Of a stretch of 64,000 bases of DNA, positions 16,208 through 24,265 are shown in pieces. Below the pieces are notes generated by a model that worked only from the letters and a program-made list of their open reading frames with translations, ran no database searches and was not told the DNA's origin. The stretch comes from CAIYOL01 sp964494805 (GTDB taxonomy: Bacteria; Planctomycetota; Phycisphaerae; Sedimentisphaerales; Anaerobacaceae): assembly GCA_964494805.1 (NCBI GenBank), contig CAZBST010000004.1, positions 1-64,000 on the forward strand. The letters run 5' to 3'. A program made the translations under genes and the position numbers. Each line of letters starts with the position of its first letter. The stretch's first letter is position 1.

Positions 16208-16249
16208 ATTCTACATTCTCAACTCTCAATTCTAAATTCCAAATTCCCC
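16208..16249 (+). repeat. Degenerate heptamer array between efp and the R-M genes
   Basis: Six consecutive 7-mers: ATTCTAC ATTCTCA ACTCTCA ATTCTAA ATTCCAA ATTCCCC. The 7-base phase holds through all six. It lies 20 bases past the efp stop and 53 bases short of the end of the restriction gene, at the border of the R-M pair. Confidence 0.6.
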
Positions 16250-16301
16250 GCCATTTATTTGCTCCCCTTATTCAAATTTGAACTACTCTTGATATAAAGT
16301 T

Positions 16302-17135
16302 TTAATTTGAAATCAATAAAACCTTTGAAACTGCTGTATAGGTTTTCTTTGCGAAGCTAAAAGCTACTTCATCTGCAGAAGAGACTTTTTCTTCATTGAA
16401 GAAATCATCTATTTTCGAGAAGACCAGATCAAAGTTTCTTTTCAGCTTCCAGCTCTCTTCTGGGTTATTCACATCTAATAAAACTGCAAATAATCTGTTA
16501 TCTGCTCCGAATCTTTGGGCCCCTTGATTCTCATACATCCAAACGGCCAAATCCTTAGGATTCTTTACTACATTCTGCACGTCATACCCGCGAGGAAGAT
16601 AAGTAGTTTTCAAATCGAATGGTTGATTATCAAAGAAGATATCAACTCCTTTTATGTTCTTTAATGTTGGAATGATTCTGGTGTGTTGGCTTATATGTTC
16701 CTCAATCAAAACTGTCGTCCAGTGATTATACCAAGTACATATTACATAAGACGTAACATCATTATGAAGTTTGGATTGAACATTGCTTATCAAGTCATCA
16801 TAACGCACTATTTTTCTGACATATTCAGCTTGTATTTTCTGATCCAGTTGCCCTTGAACTACTCCCCAGGAAAAATCTTCTACCTTGTGTAATTCTTTTA
16901 TTAGGTCTTCATCACTTATTACTGCTTTTCTTTCTTTTATTCTAAGGGCATACTGCTGTTTAATAAATGCATCTATCTTGGAGTCTATATCTGATCTGTC
17001 TATTAGCCGTTTAATTATGTCTGTTGCGCGGCCTTTATTATCTTGTCCAACAGCTTTAGCAAAACCCCTAAGTTTTTCTAATGGAGTTGAACTCAATTTA
17101 AGATTTCTTACTTCTTTTGGGCTAAATAACGGCAT
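16302..17135 (-). CDS. Putative type II restriction endonuclease (PD-(D/E)xK), 277 aa
   Basis: Probable DNA-cleaving partner of the adjacent methyltransferase. The N-terminus has a SAP-like helix-turn segment (about 14-46, LSSTPLEKLRGFAKAVGQ then KGRATDIIKRLID) that could contact DNA. A nuclease core motif appears as GVDIFFDNQPFDLKTT, that is Asp165, eight residues, then Asp174-Leu-Lys176. An upstream acidic helix (LIEEH, 143-147) may supply another metal ligand. Translation is coupled to the methyltransferase by a TAATG overlap at 17133-17137. The gene is AT-rich compared with its neighbours, consistent with horizontal acquisition. I do not recognise a named enzyme, so the recognition sequence is unknown. 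Confidence 0.75.
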   Translation of the reverse strand: MPLFSPKEVRNLKLSSTPLEKLRGFAKAVGQDNKGRATDIIKRLIDRSDIDSKIDAFIKQQYALRIKERKAVISDEDLIKELHKVEDFSWGVVQGQLDQKIQAEYVRKIVRYDDLISNVQSKLHNDVTSYVICTWYNHWTTVLIEEHISQHTRIIPTLKNIKGVDIFFDNQPFDLKTTYLPRGYDVQNVVKNPKDLAVWMYENQGAQRFGADNRLFAVLLDVNNPEESWKLKRNFDLVFSKIDDFFNEEKVSSADEVAFSFAKKTYTAVSKVLLISN

Positions 17136-18307
17136 TATCTAACCTTTCCCTTTTTAAACAAAAGAATGTACTCATGCTTGAAAATATAGAAACCGCCCAC
17201 AAGTGCTCTATAACGCCATAATTCTTTTTGGTTTCGTTTCCCGAAGGTTTCCTCAAAGTTTTTTACGATTATGCTTTTAAGAGTAAAACCGTTCTTGAGA
17301 ACCTCCTGCATCGTTAGAAATCCAAGTGGTATCCATTCGCCTCTGCTATATTTGTCGCCAATAACAAGTGCCAAATAACGTCCCTTGTCGAGAACCTTTG
17401 AGGCTTTGCGAACAACCTCATTCATCGTTGCAAGGAAATGGCCAATAGATTTTGCATTTGATAAATCGTGGGGGTCGTTGCTGAACTTAATGATGTCGAA
17501 ATAGGGCGGGTGCATAATCAATAGTTGCACCGACTTCTGACCATACTTCTTTAATACCGTTTCATAATCTATCTCAGCGCTATCACCAAGTATTGCCTCA
17601 TTAACAGTATTAAACTTATTTGGTTCATACCTCACCGAATTATTCGCAGTCTCAACTATCCTTTCTTGAATGTCAATTCCGATAGAGTTTCTCCCCAATC
17701 TCTGTGCTTCAATCAGCGTGGTGCCGCAACCAACAAAAGCATCTAAAACCCATTCTCCTTTTTTCGTATATCTCCTTATCATCTGATTTGGAATTTGAGG
17801 TATAAAATTGCCCCAATAGTCCGCCTTATGAACACCTGATGAATCCCGTTTTTCCAATACCCACAAGCTGTCTGTGATGATGTCAGAGTACTCCTTCCAA
17901 CGGTTAAGGTTGATATCGTTCAGTTTATTTGTTTTGTACTCATTTATGGCTTTAGCTAACCGCCTCAAATAATATCTGCTACGTTCCAAAGTTTGTGCCT
18001 CAATGATTTGGTTTAGATTTTCAAATAGATGCCTCTGATTTAACTTAATAGTATCGCCGTTTGTGCTAATGTTGAATATACCGTTCCTATCGTTCTTAAA
18101 GTTTTTTAATTCCCTTTGAAAATCAAATACCGATTCTCTTAACCTATTTATAGACTCTTCTTCGCCTATGTCCTCAATTATTTCAAGCAGCTTTGGCTTA
18201 TTCAAGACCATAGCTTTATCAGAGCCGGTTAAATGCATTTCCGGCAATAACATCTCCGTTTTCCTACTCTGTTTTATATGTTCCTTCTTTTTCTCTTGGA
18301 CAGCCAT
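17135..18307 (-). CDS. DNA methyltransferase (N6-adenine or N4-cytosine), 390 aa
   Basis: Protects the host sites of the R-M pair. Motif I is VLDAFVGCGTT (about 187-197) with a following acidic IGIDIQ (strand beta-2); motif IV is HPPY (266-269), as in amino-methyltransferases. Motif I therefore precedes motif IV, unlike the usual beta-class order. The N-terminal 180 residues are helical and may form the target-recognition part (ERSRYYLRRLAKAINEY and neighbours). GGAG lies ahead of the ATG. The methylated base cannot be decided here; HPPY is atypical between the DPPY and SPPY consensus forms. Confidence 0.88.
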   Translation of the reverse strand: MAVQEKKKEHIKQSRKTEMLLPEMHLTGSDKAMVLNKPKLLEIIEDIGEEESINRLRESVFDFQRELKNFKNDRNGIFNISTNGDTIKLNQRHLFENLNQIIEAQTLERSRYYLRRLAKAINEYKTNKLNDINLNRWKEYSDIITDSLWVLEKRDSSGVHKADYWGNFIPQIPNQMIRRYTKKGEWVLDAFVGCGTTLIEAQRLGRNSIGIDIQERIVETANNSVRYEPNKFNTVNEAILGDSAEIDYETVLKKYGQKSVQLLIMHPPYFDIIKFSNDPHDLSNAKSIGHFLATMNEVVRKASKVLDKGRYLALVIGDKYSRGEWIPLGFLTMQEVLKNGFTLKSIIVKNFEETFGKRNQKELWRYRALVGGFYIFKHEYILLFKKGKVR

Positions 18308-18560
18308 TTTTCACGCTCCACACTACCCAAAGTCGCAACTTTAAAGTTTGCTTGTGCTGCCTTCTGCTCGGACACTTTTTTACCCGTATGCCTTCGGCAT
18401 ATTTACTGTATGTTTCCTCGTTGCGGCCTCCGGCAGCACTGCACATCGGAATTTCACCACCCCATTTTACCCGCAAATTATTTTCCCGCAATCTTTAAAA
18501 CCCACCGTTAATTTAGGTAAACTTTGGCTGAACTTTTCTATGAACTACGAACTAAAAAAT

Positions 18561-18587
18561 CTCTGCGTGCTCAGCGTTCTCCGCGGT
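18561..18587 (+). repeat. Three 9-bp CTCnGCGnn repeats
   Basis: CTCTGCGTG CTCAGCGTT CTCCGCGGT in tandem. Sequences of this CTCnGCG type are, from memory, scattered between genes in many environmental bacteria. Confidence 0.5.
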
Positions 18588-18633
18588 TAATAAAATTTCA
18601 ATCAAATGCGCAGGGGGGTAAAAAATTGTTAAA

Positions 18634-18713
18634 TTTTGTTGAAGATTTTGCGTCAGTTTTTATGCAGTTTTTGTAGATTTCGATATGGTTTTTGTAAATT
18701 TTTGTAAGTTTTT
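18634..18713 (+). other. Phased T-tracts (predicted curved DNA)
   Basis: Runs of four or five T begin at 18634, 18646, 18657, 18668, 18689, 18699 and 18709, giving spacings of 12, 11, 11, 21, 10 and 10 bases, close to whole turns of the helix. Such phasing produces intrinsic curvature. It lies 160 bases from the first parS site. Confidence 0.55.
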
Positions 18714-18875
18714 GCACGTTTCAAAACACGAACATGCGCGTTTGGTGCTACCCTAAGCTACCCATCTTCCCTATTTTAATACAACCTTTGCGTGTTTGGT
18801 ATATTTCTAACTAACACTTTTGCTTATCCCACTATTAGTATTTGTTCTATACGCTAAATGCTACCCCCCTTCCTT

Positions 18876-18891
18876 TGTTCCACGTGGAACA
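18876..18891. promoter_or_regulatory. parS: parS site 1 (TGTTCCACGTGGAACA)
   Basis: A perfect 16-bp palindrome that keeps the ParB-contacted core and changes the consensus TGTTTCACGTGAAACA symmetrically at one position per arm. It lies 356 bases upstream of parB. Confidence 0.85.
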
Positions 18892-19102
18892 TTCCGCTAC
18901 TTGTGGCCGAGCGGCAAACCAAGGCAACAACCCTGCTGGTCTTGAGCACAGCCATCCTGCCTGCCCCGCATAGCTCCCCCGTTCTTCATAGCTTTAGTGA
19001 AGAAGGATTAGCGAAGCAGGCAGTGCCACCGAAGGAGTTGAAAGACCGGGCCGGGTGTGCTTTTCCACACGCTAAACGCTGCTCCCTATTCCCTATACTC
19101 AT

Positions 19103-19118
19103 TGTTTCACGTGAAACA
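19103..19118. promoter_or_regulatory. parS: parS site 2 (TGTTTCACGTGAAACA)
   Basis: An exact match to the widely conserved 16-bp parS consensus, 128 bases upstream of the parB start. ParB loads here and spreads along DNA. Confidence 0.95.
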
Positions 19119-19246
19119 TTTTTTATGAAACAGCTTTTAAGACTGCAGAATTTTCAGCAAAAATTCCGAAATACTATTTGAGTTGGTACGTAAAAAAGCT
19201 GTAACGAAAAGCCTAATTCTTGCACATAAGTTATTAAGGAGTGTCT

Positions 19247-20200
19247 ATGATAACCAACAAGAAAAAAGAAAAACCAAAACATCTCGGCAGGGGGCTGGCA
19301 TCACTTTTAGGTCCGATAACCTTAAATGCAGATGAAGCAAACCAGGTGTTGTCTAATCCCGAAATAGCTGCTAACTTCCCTCCAGACAAAGAGTTACGTG
19401 ACTCACTGAAGGAAATAAGCATCGATGCTATATCGCCGAATCCTTATCAGCCGCGGACGGTGTGGGACCAGCAGGAGCTGGCGGATTTGGCTGAATCCAT
19501 CAGGGCCAACGGTGTAGTTCAACCGATTATCGTTCGCCCTGCCGGGGCTGGATTTGAGCTAATTGCCGGTGAGCGCCGGCTCAGAGCAGCTCAATTAACT
19601 TCTCTGACAACAATACCCGCCATAGTGCGAGAAGCAAGCGATGAGCAGATGCTCGAATGGTCGCTAATTGAGAACATACACCGGGCTAACCTAAATCCTA
19701 TCGAGCGTGCAAAGGCCTACCAGAACTATCTAAAAACCTTTTCTCTAACTCAGGCCGAAGCTGCTGAACGGCTCGGCGAAAATCGCTCTGTCATTGCTAA
19801 TTACCTGCGTCTGCTGGACCTGCCGGGTGAAGTCAAGCAAATGTTAGCTGAGGGTCAGCTAACTATGGGGCACGCCCGGGCAATGCTTTCACTGCCTACC
19901 GATGAGCTTCGCCGAAAACTCGCTAATCGAGCAATGGCAGGCCGTCTTAGTGTGCGTGAGGTTGAGAGATTAGTGCAAAAGTATCTTGTGGGGATCGGCC
20001 GGGGGAAAACCACAGCACGTTCCAAGCCAGCCCATATCCTGGAGCTGGAGAGCGAACTGGCCAGACAGCTTGGCACGAGGGTAGCTATTGAAACCCGCAA
20101 AAATGGGCAAAGGGGAAAAATAATTATCGAATTTTACTCTCTGGATGAATTTGATAGAATTACAGAAAGGATTGGTTTTGCTTCTATGGAACGGGTTTAA
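19247..20200 (+). CDS. parB: Chromosome partition protein ParB
   Basis: A CTP-dependent DNA clamp that loads at parS. The 317 residues begin at ATG 19247, five bases after AAGGAG, with a basic N-terminal tail (KKEKPKHLGRGLASLLG) typical of the ParA-stimulating region. The N-terminal CTPase domain shows NPYQPR, GERRLRAA (C-motif) and ENIHRANLNPIE (P-motif). The central helix-turn-helix is LTQAEAAERLGENRSVIANYLRLLDLP, and the C-terminal 45 residues form the dimerisation domain. Two parS sites sit just upstream, a hallmark of a chromosomal par locus, but parA is not in its usual place immediately before parB. Confidence 0.96.
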   Translation: MITNKKKEKPKHLGRGLASLLGPITLNADEANQVLSNPEIAANFPPDKELRDSLKEISIDAISPNPYQPRTVWDQQELADLAESIRANGVVQPIIVRPAGAGFELIAGERRLRAAQLTSLTTIPAIVREASDEQMLEWSLIENIHRANLNPIERAKAYQNYLKTFSLTQAEAAERLGENRSVIANYLRLLDLPGEVKQMLAEGQLTMGHARAMLSLPTDELRRKLANRAMAGRLSVREVERLVQKYLVGIGRGKTTARSKPAHILELESELARQLGTRVAIETRKNGQRGKIIIEFYSLDEFDRITERIGFASMERV

Positions 20201-20278
20201 AAGAAGCAGCAAAGAACAAATCCGCCGCAGACGGACAAGTCTCGATGATTTTGATACGCGAGCACAAACAATCTGTTG

Positions 20279-20284
20279 TATAAT
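20279..20284 (+). promoter_or_regulatory. Possible -10 element
   Basis: A perfect TATAAT, 80 bases ahead of the GTG start at 20364. No good -35 lies at 16-18 bases spacing. Confidence 0.3.
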
Positions 20285-20363
20285 TGAGTATATGTAAAAA
20301 GCGGCCAAATTAGGGCTGCTGATTAATTTTGATTAACGCTATTACTATTTTGGAGGATATATT

Positions 20364-20930
20364 GTGAAAGCTTTGGTAATTTCAATGTCGATTTTGTTGG
20401 CAGTATTTTTCAGTTTCACTCCCGCCTTTGGCCAGCCGTCGGAGGACAAGTCGTCCCAGCTAAAGGAATCGGAGTCCCAAAAAACCGCCGATGCGAACAC
20501 GGCTGCTGATACGAATGCGGTTACTGACCCAAACGCTGTTGTTAGAGCCGAGATTGAGAAATTTGAGGGGTTGGGTGAGGCATTAGAACAGATAGATGCG
20601 GAAAGCAGTAACGAAATATCCAAGTGGATGAACGTCAGAGAAGAAAAACTGAATTTGGCATTAGCGGTGCAAAAGCAAATCACAGATGAGTTTAAGTTGC
20701 TGCGAGAACTCGCTGTTAAAGAAGGGGCTGCAGAAACAACGGCGGCAATCGATGGGATGCTGTTAGACAGAAAAGAACGATTTAAGGATGTTATAGAAAA
20801 ATTAGAAAAGGAAACTGAAAGATACCGCCGGTTCGTTGAACGAGAGGAGAGAAGAAAAGAACTGCAAGAGCGCAGAAGTGAACTCAACAGAGAACGTGCG
20901 AGTAGAACCAAAAGAGAATCACAGCAGTGA
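20364..20930 (+). CDS. Exported charged coiled-coil protein, 188 aa
   Basis: A GTG start with GGAGG at 20352-20356. Residues 1-23 are a signal peptide (SFTPAFG). An Asp/Ala/Asn-rich low-complexity linker (KTADANTAADTNAVTDPNA) is followed by a long helical region (about 60-188) extremely rich in Glu, Lys and Arg (ETERYRRFVEREERRKELQ), probably coiled coil. Its stop overlaps a possible GTG for the next gene. No known family; a periplasmic structural or scaffold role is only a guess. Confidence 0.7.
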   Translation: MKALVISMSILLAVFFSFTPAFGQPSEDKSSQLKESESQKTADANTAADTNAVTDPNAVVRAEIEKFEGLGEALEQIDAESSNEISKWMNVREEKLNLALAVQKQITDEFKLLRELAVKEGAAETTAAIDGMLLDRKERFKDVIEKLEKETERYRRFVEREERRKELQERRSELNRERASRTKRESQQ

Positions 20931-20962
20931 ACTGGTGCTACGCAGCACGAGAAAGATTAACT

Positions 20963-21403
20963 GTGCGAGCGGTTGTGCAACGAGTTTTGCAAAGCGGAGT
21001 CAAGGTTAACGGCCAAACAGTCAGCCAAATCAATGGAGGTTTGCTCGTCTACCTTAGTGTCGGCGAGGGAGATAGTGCGGGCGACGCTGAGTTTATGGCT
21101 GAGAAGCTGGTGAACCTTCGTATCTTTGCTGACAATGACGGCAAGATGAATCGGAGCGTGCTTGATGTGGGGGGAGCAATTCTTTTGGTGAGCAATTTTA
21201 CTCTTCACGGGGACTGCCGAAAGGGGAGACGGCCGAGTTTTGATGGGGCAGCGGAGCCGGGATTGGCGGAGAAACTCTATGAAAAAGTTGGGGAACTGAT
21301 TGCAGGACAAGGGGTTACGGTTAGAAAAGGAATCTTCGGGGGACATATGCACATAAACAGCGTTAATGATGGGCCGGTAACCTTTTTGATAGACAGTAAA
21401 TAG
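20963..21403 (+). CDS. dtd: D-aminoacyl-tRNA deacylase
   Basis: Hydrolyses D-aminoacyl-tRNAs and glycyl-tRNA-Ala. The GTG at 20963 begins (M)RAVVQRVLQSGVKVNG, the conserved family start, giving 146 residues; the upstream GTG 20927 would add 12 unconserved residues. Diagnostic motifs are LLVYLSVGEGD, SNFTLHGD, KGRRPSFDGA and NDGPVTF, the last being the Gly-cisPro motif that excludes L-amino acids. It follows the coiled-coil gene closely and converges with the GT39 gene. Confidence 0.95.
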   Translation: MRAVVQRVLQSGVKVNGQTVSQINGGLLVYLSVGEGDSAGDAEFMAEKLVNLRIFADNDGKMNRSVLDVGGAILLVSNFTLHGDCRKGRRPSFDGAAEPGLAEKLYEKVGELIAGQGVTVRKGIFGGHMHINSVNDGPVTFLIDSK

Positions 21404-21438
21404 CCGTAAGTCATAGTAGCATAAGAAGTTGGTGGTTT

Positions 21439-23604
21439 TTAGGGATTAAGAGGCGTTGGCCTGGATAATCTTTCGAGGATTTGTTGCGCACGTTTATTTT
21501 GCGGGTCCAAGGTGAGGGCTTTTTGACAGGCCTCGATAGCTTCCTCGGTTCGGCCTTGTTTTTCCAAACAGGTCGCCAGATTGCAGTATGTTTCGGCATC
21601 ATTAGGCGCAATTCGCAATGCCTGGTTATATTTAGCAGCAGCTTCCGGTAACTTTCCCAAAATGGCAAGGACATTTGCAATATTGTTCAGCGTCTCGGCG
21701 TCGTCTGGTTTTAATCTCAGCGATGTCTCGTAATGCTCCAGAGCCTGATTGAATTGACCCTGGAGGACAAGGACGTTACCGATGTTGTTTTGTGGTACCG
21801 GGTTGTTCGGGTCAAGCTCAATGGCCTTTGAATAGTATTGCAGCGCTTCCGATACGCGGTTTAGACGGAAAGAAGCTGTGCCGAGCCTATCGTAGGCGGT
21901 TGCCTTATCAGGCTCGATTTCAATAGCTTTGCGGTAATACTCAATGGCATTATCGACCTGTCCCTGCTTAAAAAGTGCAGCGCCGAGGTCTTCGTATAAA
22001 TCAGCGTTATTCGGGTCGAACTTGATAGCGCTGCGGTAGTGTTCAATGGCATCATCGAGCCTGCCTGTCTTTGCCAATAGCAGAGCTAAATTGCTGTGTG
22101 CCTCGGCATAGTCGTCTTTTAGAGTAACGGCCGTGGAATAAGCGGCAATGGCGTCCTCAGTTCGGCCATGCTTATAGAGCGAGTCTGCCAGGAAATAATA
22201 TAATTCCGGTTCATAGTTGAGCTGCTCTGTGCAGAAAGGCCCGGCGAGGCTGCTTGATATTGCTATGGTCAAGATAATCAGCAGTGCGAATATTAATTTT
22301 ACCCAATTCCGAGATTGGAAGAGATGCCATATAGTGGTACAGCCGGCGGCGGCTAAGACGGCTATCAGGGGGATTGTCGGGATGCGATAACGTGAGGCTA
22401 CAAATACTAATATTATGGAGGCCGGGTAAAGAATCAGGAACAACCATAATGGTGCACAGACTTTTCGCCAATTGAAAATCAATCCGGTGACAGCCAGCGG
22501 CAACAGGAGGCCGAAAGGGAATCCAAATCTCCCCAATTTCCAGAGACCGATTTTCAGGAGCGAAGACCATTTTCTGAAGATGTAGATATCAAGATTTCGT
22601 GGCGTCTCACGGGAGCTTAAGAACAGAGCCGATTTGTACAACAGGCCTTTGAGGAAACTTGCCGGCTGTGTGTGTATGTAGTCGAGGGCTTTATCGAGGA
22701 AGAATCGGTCTTGTTTGAATGTGTCTTTGATGCCGTAATTGGCTGGCAGTTCTGTAAGTTTTTGCCAAGTCCGACCCGGTCTGATATTGATAGTTTCCTT
22801 GTAGTTGGGATTATTACCGATATAAAGATTGAGACCACCAGAATACGGGACGAGGCTTGCCTTGCCCATAAGGTGGTGACTTAAGAAAAGTACCGGCGAG
22901 GCGATTGAGAAAAAACCAGCGAGGAGGAGCGAAAGATAAAAGACAGTCTTTTTGGGATTTTTTTGTCGGCGAATCCAGATGAGCACCAGCCAAATAAATG
23001 CTGCTATAGAGAAGGGGAGAAACTCCGGCCTTGTGATAATACTAAGGGCAGCGAATAATCCCAAAGCGAAACAGGACCAGAGAGTTGGTTTTTCGGCGGT
23101 TTTAATCAGGGTGAGCATCAGTGTCACCGCCCATAGCGCAGCCCAGCCGGTCGCTAAAAGCTCACCATCGTAAAAGACCAAGGGCATATATAAGGCTATA
23201 AAAACACCGGACAATACACCTACAGTTTTGCTGAAAAGCTTTTTACCAAGGAAATACGCAAGGACAGGTGTCACGGAGCCAAGCAGCATCTGAACAATCT
23301 TTGCCATGAGAATCGATGAATTGCTCAATTTGTAAATCAATGATAGAAAGAGAGGATAAAATAAAGGCTGCCAGAAGAATTCGTATGTCAGTGAACCGGT
23401 TTTAATCAGGCCTCTAGCTATCTGGTCATACGTGAGCGAATCTACTACAGGCGCGAAGAAAGTCGGATTGTCGCTACTGTCATAGAGATAAACTGCTCTG
23501 ACAAAAGCCGCCAACAGGAATATCTGGAGGGCGACTTTAATTTCCTGCGATGAGATAATTTTGCCGAGCGGTTTGTTTGTGAGTTTTACGGATATTTTGT
23601 CCAT
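21439..23604 (-). CDS. GT39-type membrane glycosyltransferase with TPR tail, 721 aa
   Basis: The first 460 residues have about ten transmembrane helices with the opening DSLTYDQIARGL and FFWQPLFYPLF pattern of PMT_2/ArnT-like enzymes that transfer sugars from polyprenyl phosphates outside the membrane. The acidic residue in the first periplasmic loop (Asp55 region) is the usual catalytic position. From about 465 to 705 there are seven tandem TPR units (A-x-Y-D-R-L-G-x-A, N-N-I-G-N-V and similar). The combination suggests protein or surface-polymer glycosylation with a protein-binding tail. The acceptor is unknown. Confidence 0.85.
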   Translation of the reverse strand: MDKISVKLTNKPLGKIISSQEIKVALQIFLLAAFVRAVYLYDSSDNPTFFAPVVDSLTYDQIARGLIKTGSLTYEFFWQPLFYPLFLSLIYKLSNSSILMAKIVQMLLGSVTPVLAYFLGKKLFSKTVGVLSGVFIALYMPLVFYDGELLATGWAALWAVTLMLTLIKTAEKPTLWSCFALGLFAALSIITRPEFLPFSIAAFIWLVLIWIRRQKNPKKTVFYLSLLLAGFFSIASPVLFLSHHLMGKASLVPYSGGLNLYIGNNPNYKETINIRPGRTWQKLTELPANYGIKDTFKQDRFFLDKALDYIHTQPASFLKGLLYKSALFLSSRETPRNLDIYIFRKWSSLLKIGLWKLGRFGFPFGLLLPLAVTGLIFNWRKVCAPLWLFLILYPASIILVFVASRYRIPTIPLIAVLAAAGCTTIWHLFQSRNWVKLIFALLIILTIAISSSLAGPFCTEQLNYEPELYYFLADSLYKHGRTEDAIAAYSTAVTLKDDYAEAHSNLALLLAKTGRLDDAIEHYRSAIKFDPNNADLYEDLGAALFKQGQVDNAIEYYRKAIEIEPDKATAYDRLGTASFRLNRVSEALQYYSKAIELDPNNPVPQNNIGNVLVLQGQFNQALEHYETSLRLKPDDAETLNNIANVLAILGKLPEAAAKYNQALRIAPNDAETYCNLATCLEKQGRTEEAIEACQKALTLDPQNKRAQQILERLSRPTPLNP

Positions 23605-23911
23605 ATTATTATGTTAGCATTCCAAACAGCCGGGCACAAGGTTTGCGAGATGAAGAAATATATAGTAAATCCTTTCAGCCTGCTATATTCGCTAAGACTA
23701 CGGTGGGCAGGAAAGCTACGCCGAGACGCTTCGCGAAAGTTAAAAATTGTGCGGGGAATTTTGGCGTTGTAAATGAATGCAGTTTGGGTAGAATTGGAAG
23801 ACAGGTCAAAAGTTAAAATGTAAAAGGCAGAATTGTGGGACAGGAAGGATTGAAGGCGAGAGATTTTTGCCAAACTGTTTTTCAGGCGGATAAAGAAAAT
23901 GGAGTAAGATT
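23605..23911. other. Intergenic stretch, no gene
   Basis: 307 bases between the divergent GT39 gene and a small membrane-protein gene. It contains a degenerate heptamer run (23805-23832) and the ribosome binding site of the next gene. No RNA gene or clear promoter was recognised. Confidence 0.5.
23805..23832 (+). repeat. Degenerate heptamer run
   Basis: GTCAAAA GTTAAAA TGTAAAA GGCAGAA, in 7-base phase, purine-rich on the plus strand like the complement of the array at 16208-16249. Confidence 0.4.
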
Positions 23912-24133
23912 ATGAAAAAAGGGATATTGGTAATTTTTAAAACGGCTATAATGATAGCTATTACTGCGCTGGCGATACTCGGATGCTTATATGTGCTGGA
24001 GGTTTCCGAGGCCCCGGCGGTCAGGGAGGCGTTACAGAAACTGATGAGCGTGATTGGGATAATCACAGGGGCGGCACTGTTATTATTATTAGTGGCGAGT
24101 ATCGGGAGCTCAAGGGACTCATCATCCGAGTAA
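23912..24133 (+). CDS. Small two-helix membrane protein, 73 aa
   Basis: GGAGTAAG precedes the ATG. Two hydrophobic segments (about 5-30 and 45-63) flank a short polar stretch (SEAPAVREALQK), with a Ser-rich tail. Family not recognised. It precedes the phospholipase-like gene by 132 bases. Confidence 0.6.
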   Translation: MKKGILVIFKTAIMIAITALAILGCLYVLEVSEAPAVREALQKLMSVIGIITGAALLLLLVASIGSSRDSSSE

Positions 24134-24265
24134 GTTCGTGCGGGACGGTTTCAGTTTACTATAGTTCGACTTTGCTCACCACAGATTTGCGATTTACAAT
24201 TGCATTGTCGAGATAGCTGTGCTCCCAAGGGGCTCGCAGAAACAATAAATTAAAGGAGAACGAGA

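Larger units (their letters stand above)
18308..19246. other. 0.94-kb non-coding region with parS sites and phased T-tracts
   Basis: No convincing gene lies between the methyltransferase start and parB. The region holds a short 9-bp tandem repeat (18561-18587), a run of T-tracts at helical spacing (18634-18713), two 16-bp parS palindromes and the parB ribosome binding site. No parA coding sequence and no DnaA-box cluster was recognised. Confidence 0.7.

Noticed and set aside
18388..18402. Small hairpin TATGCC-TTC-GGCATA as a terminator
   Set aside because: No T-tract on either strand and a stem of only six pairs.
18258..18600. Short ORFs upstream of the methyltransferase as a control protein
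   Set aside because: No helix-turn-helix pattern and no convincing ribosome binding site. The composition is intergenic.
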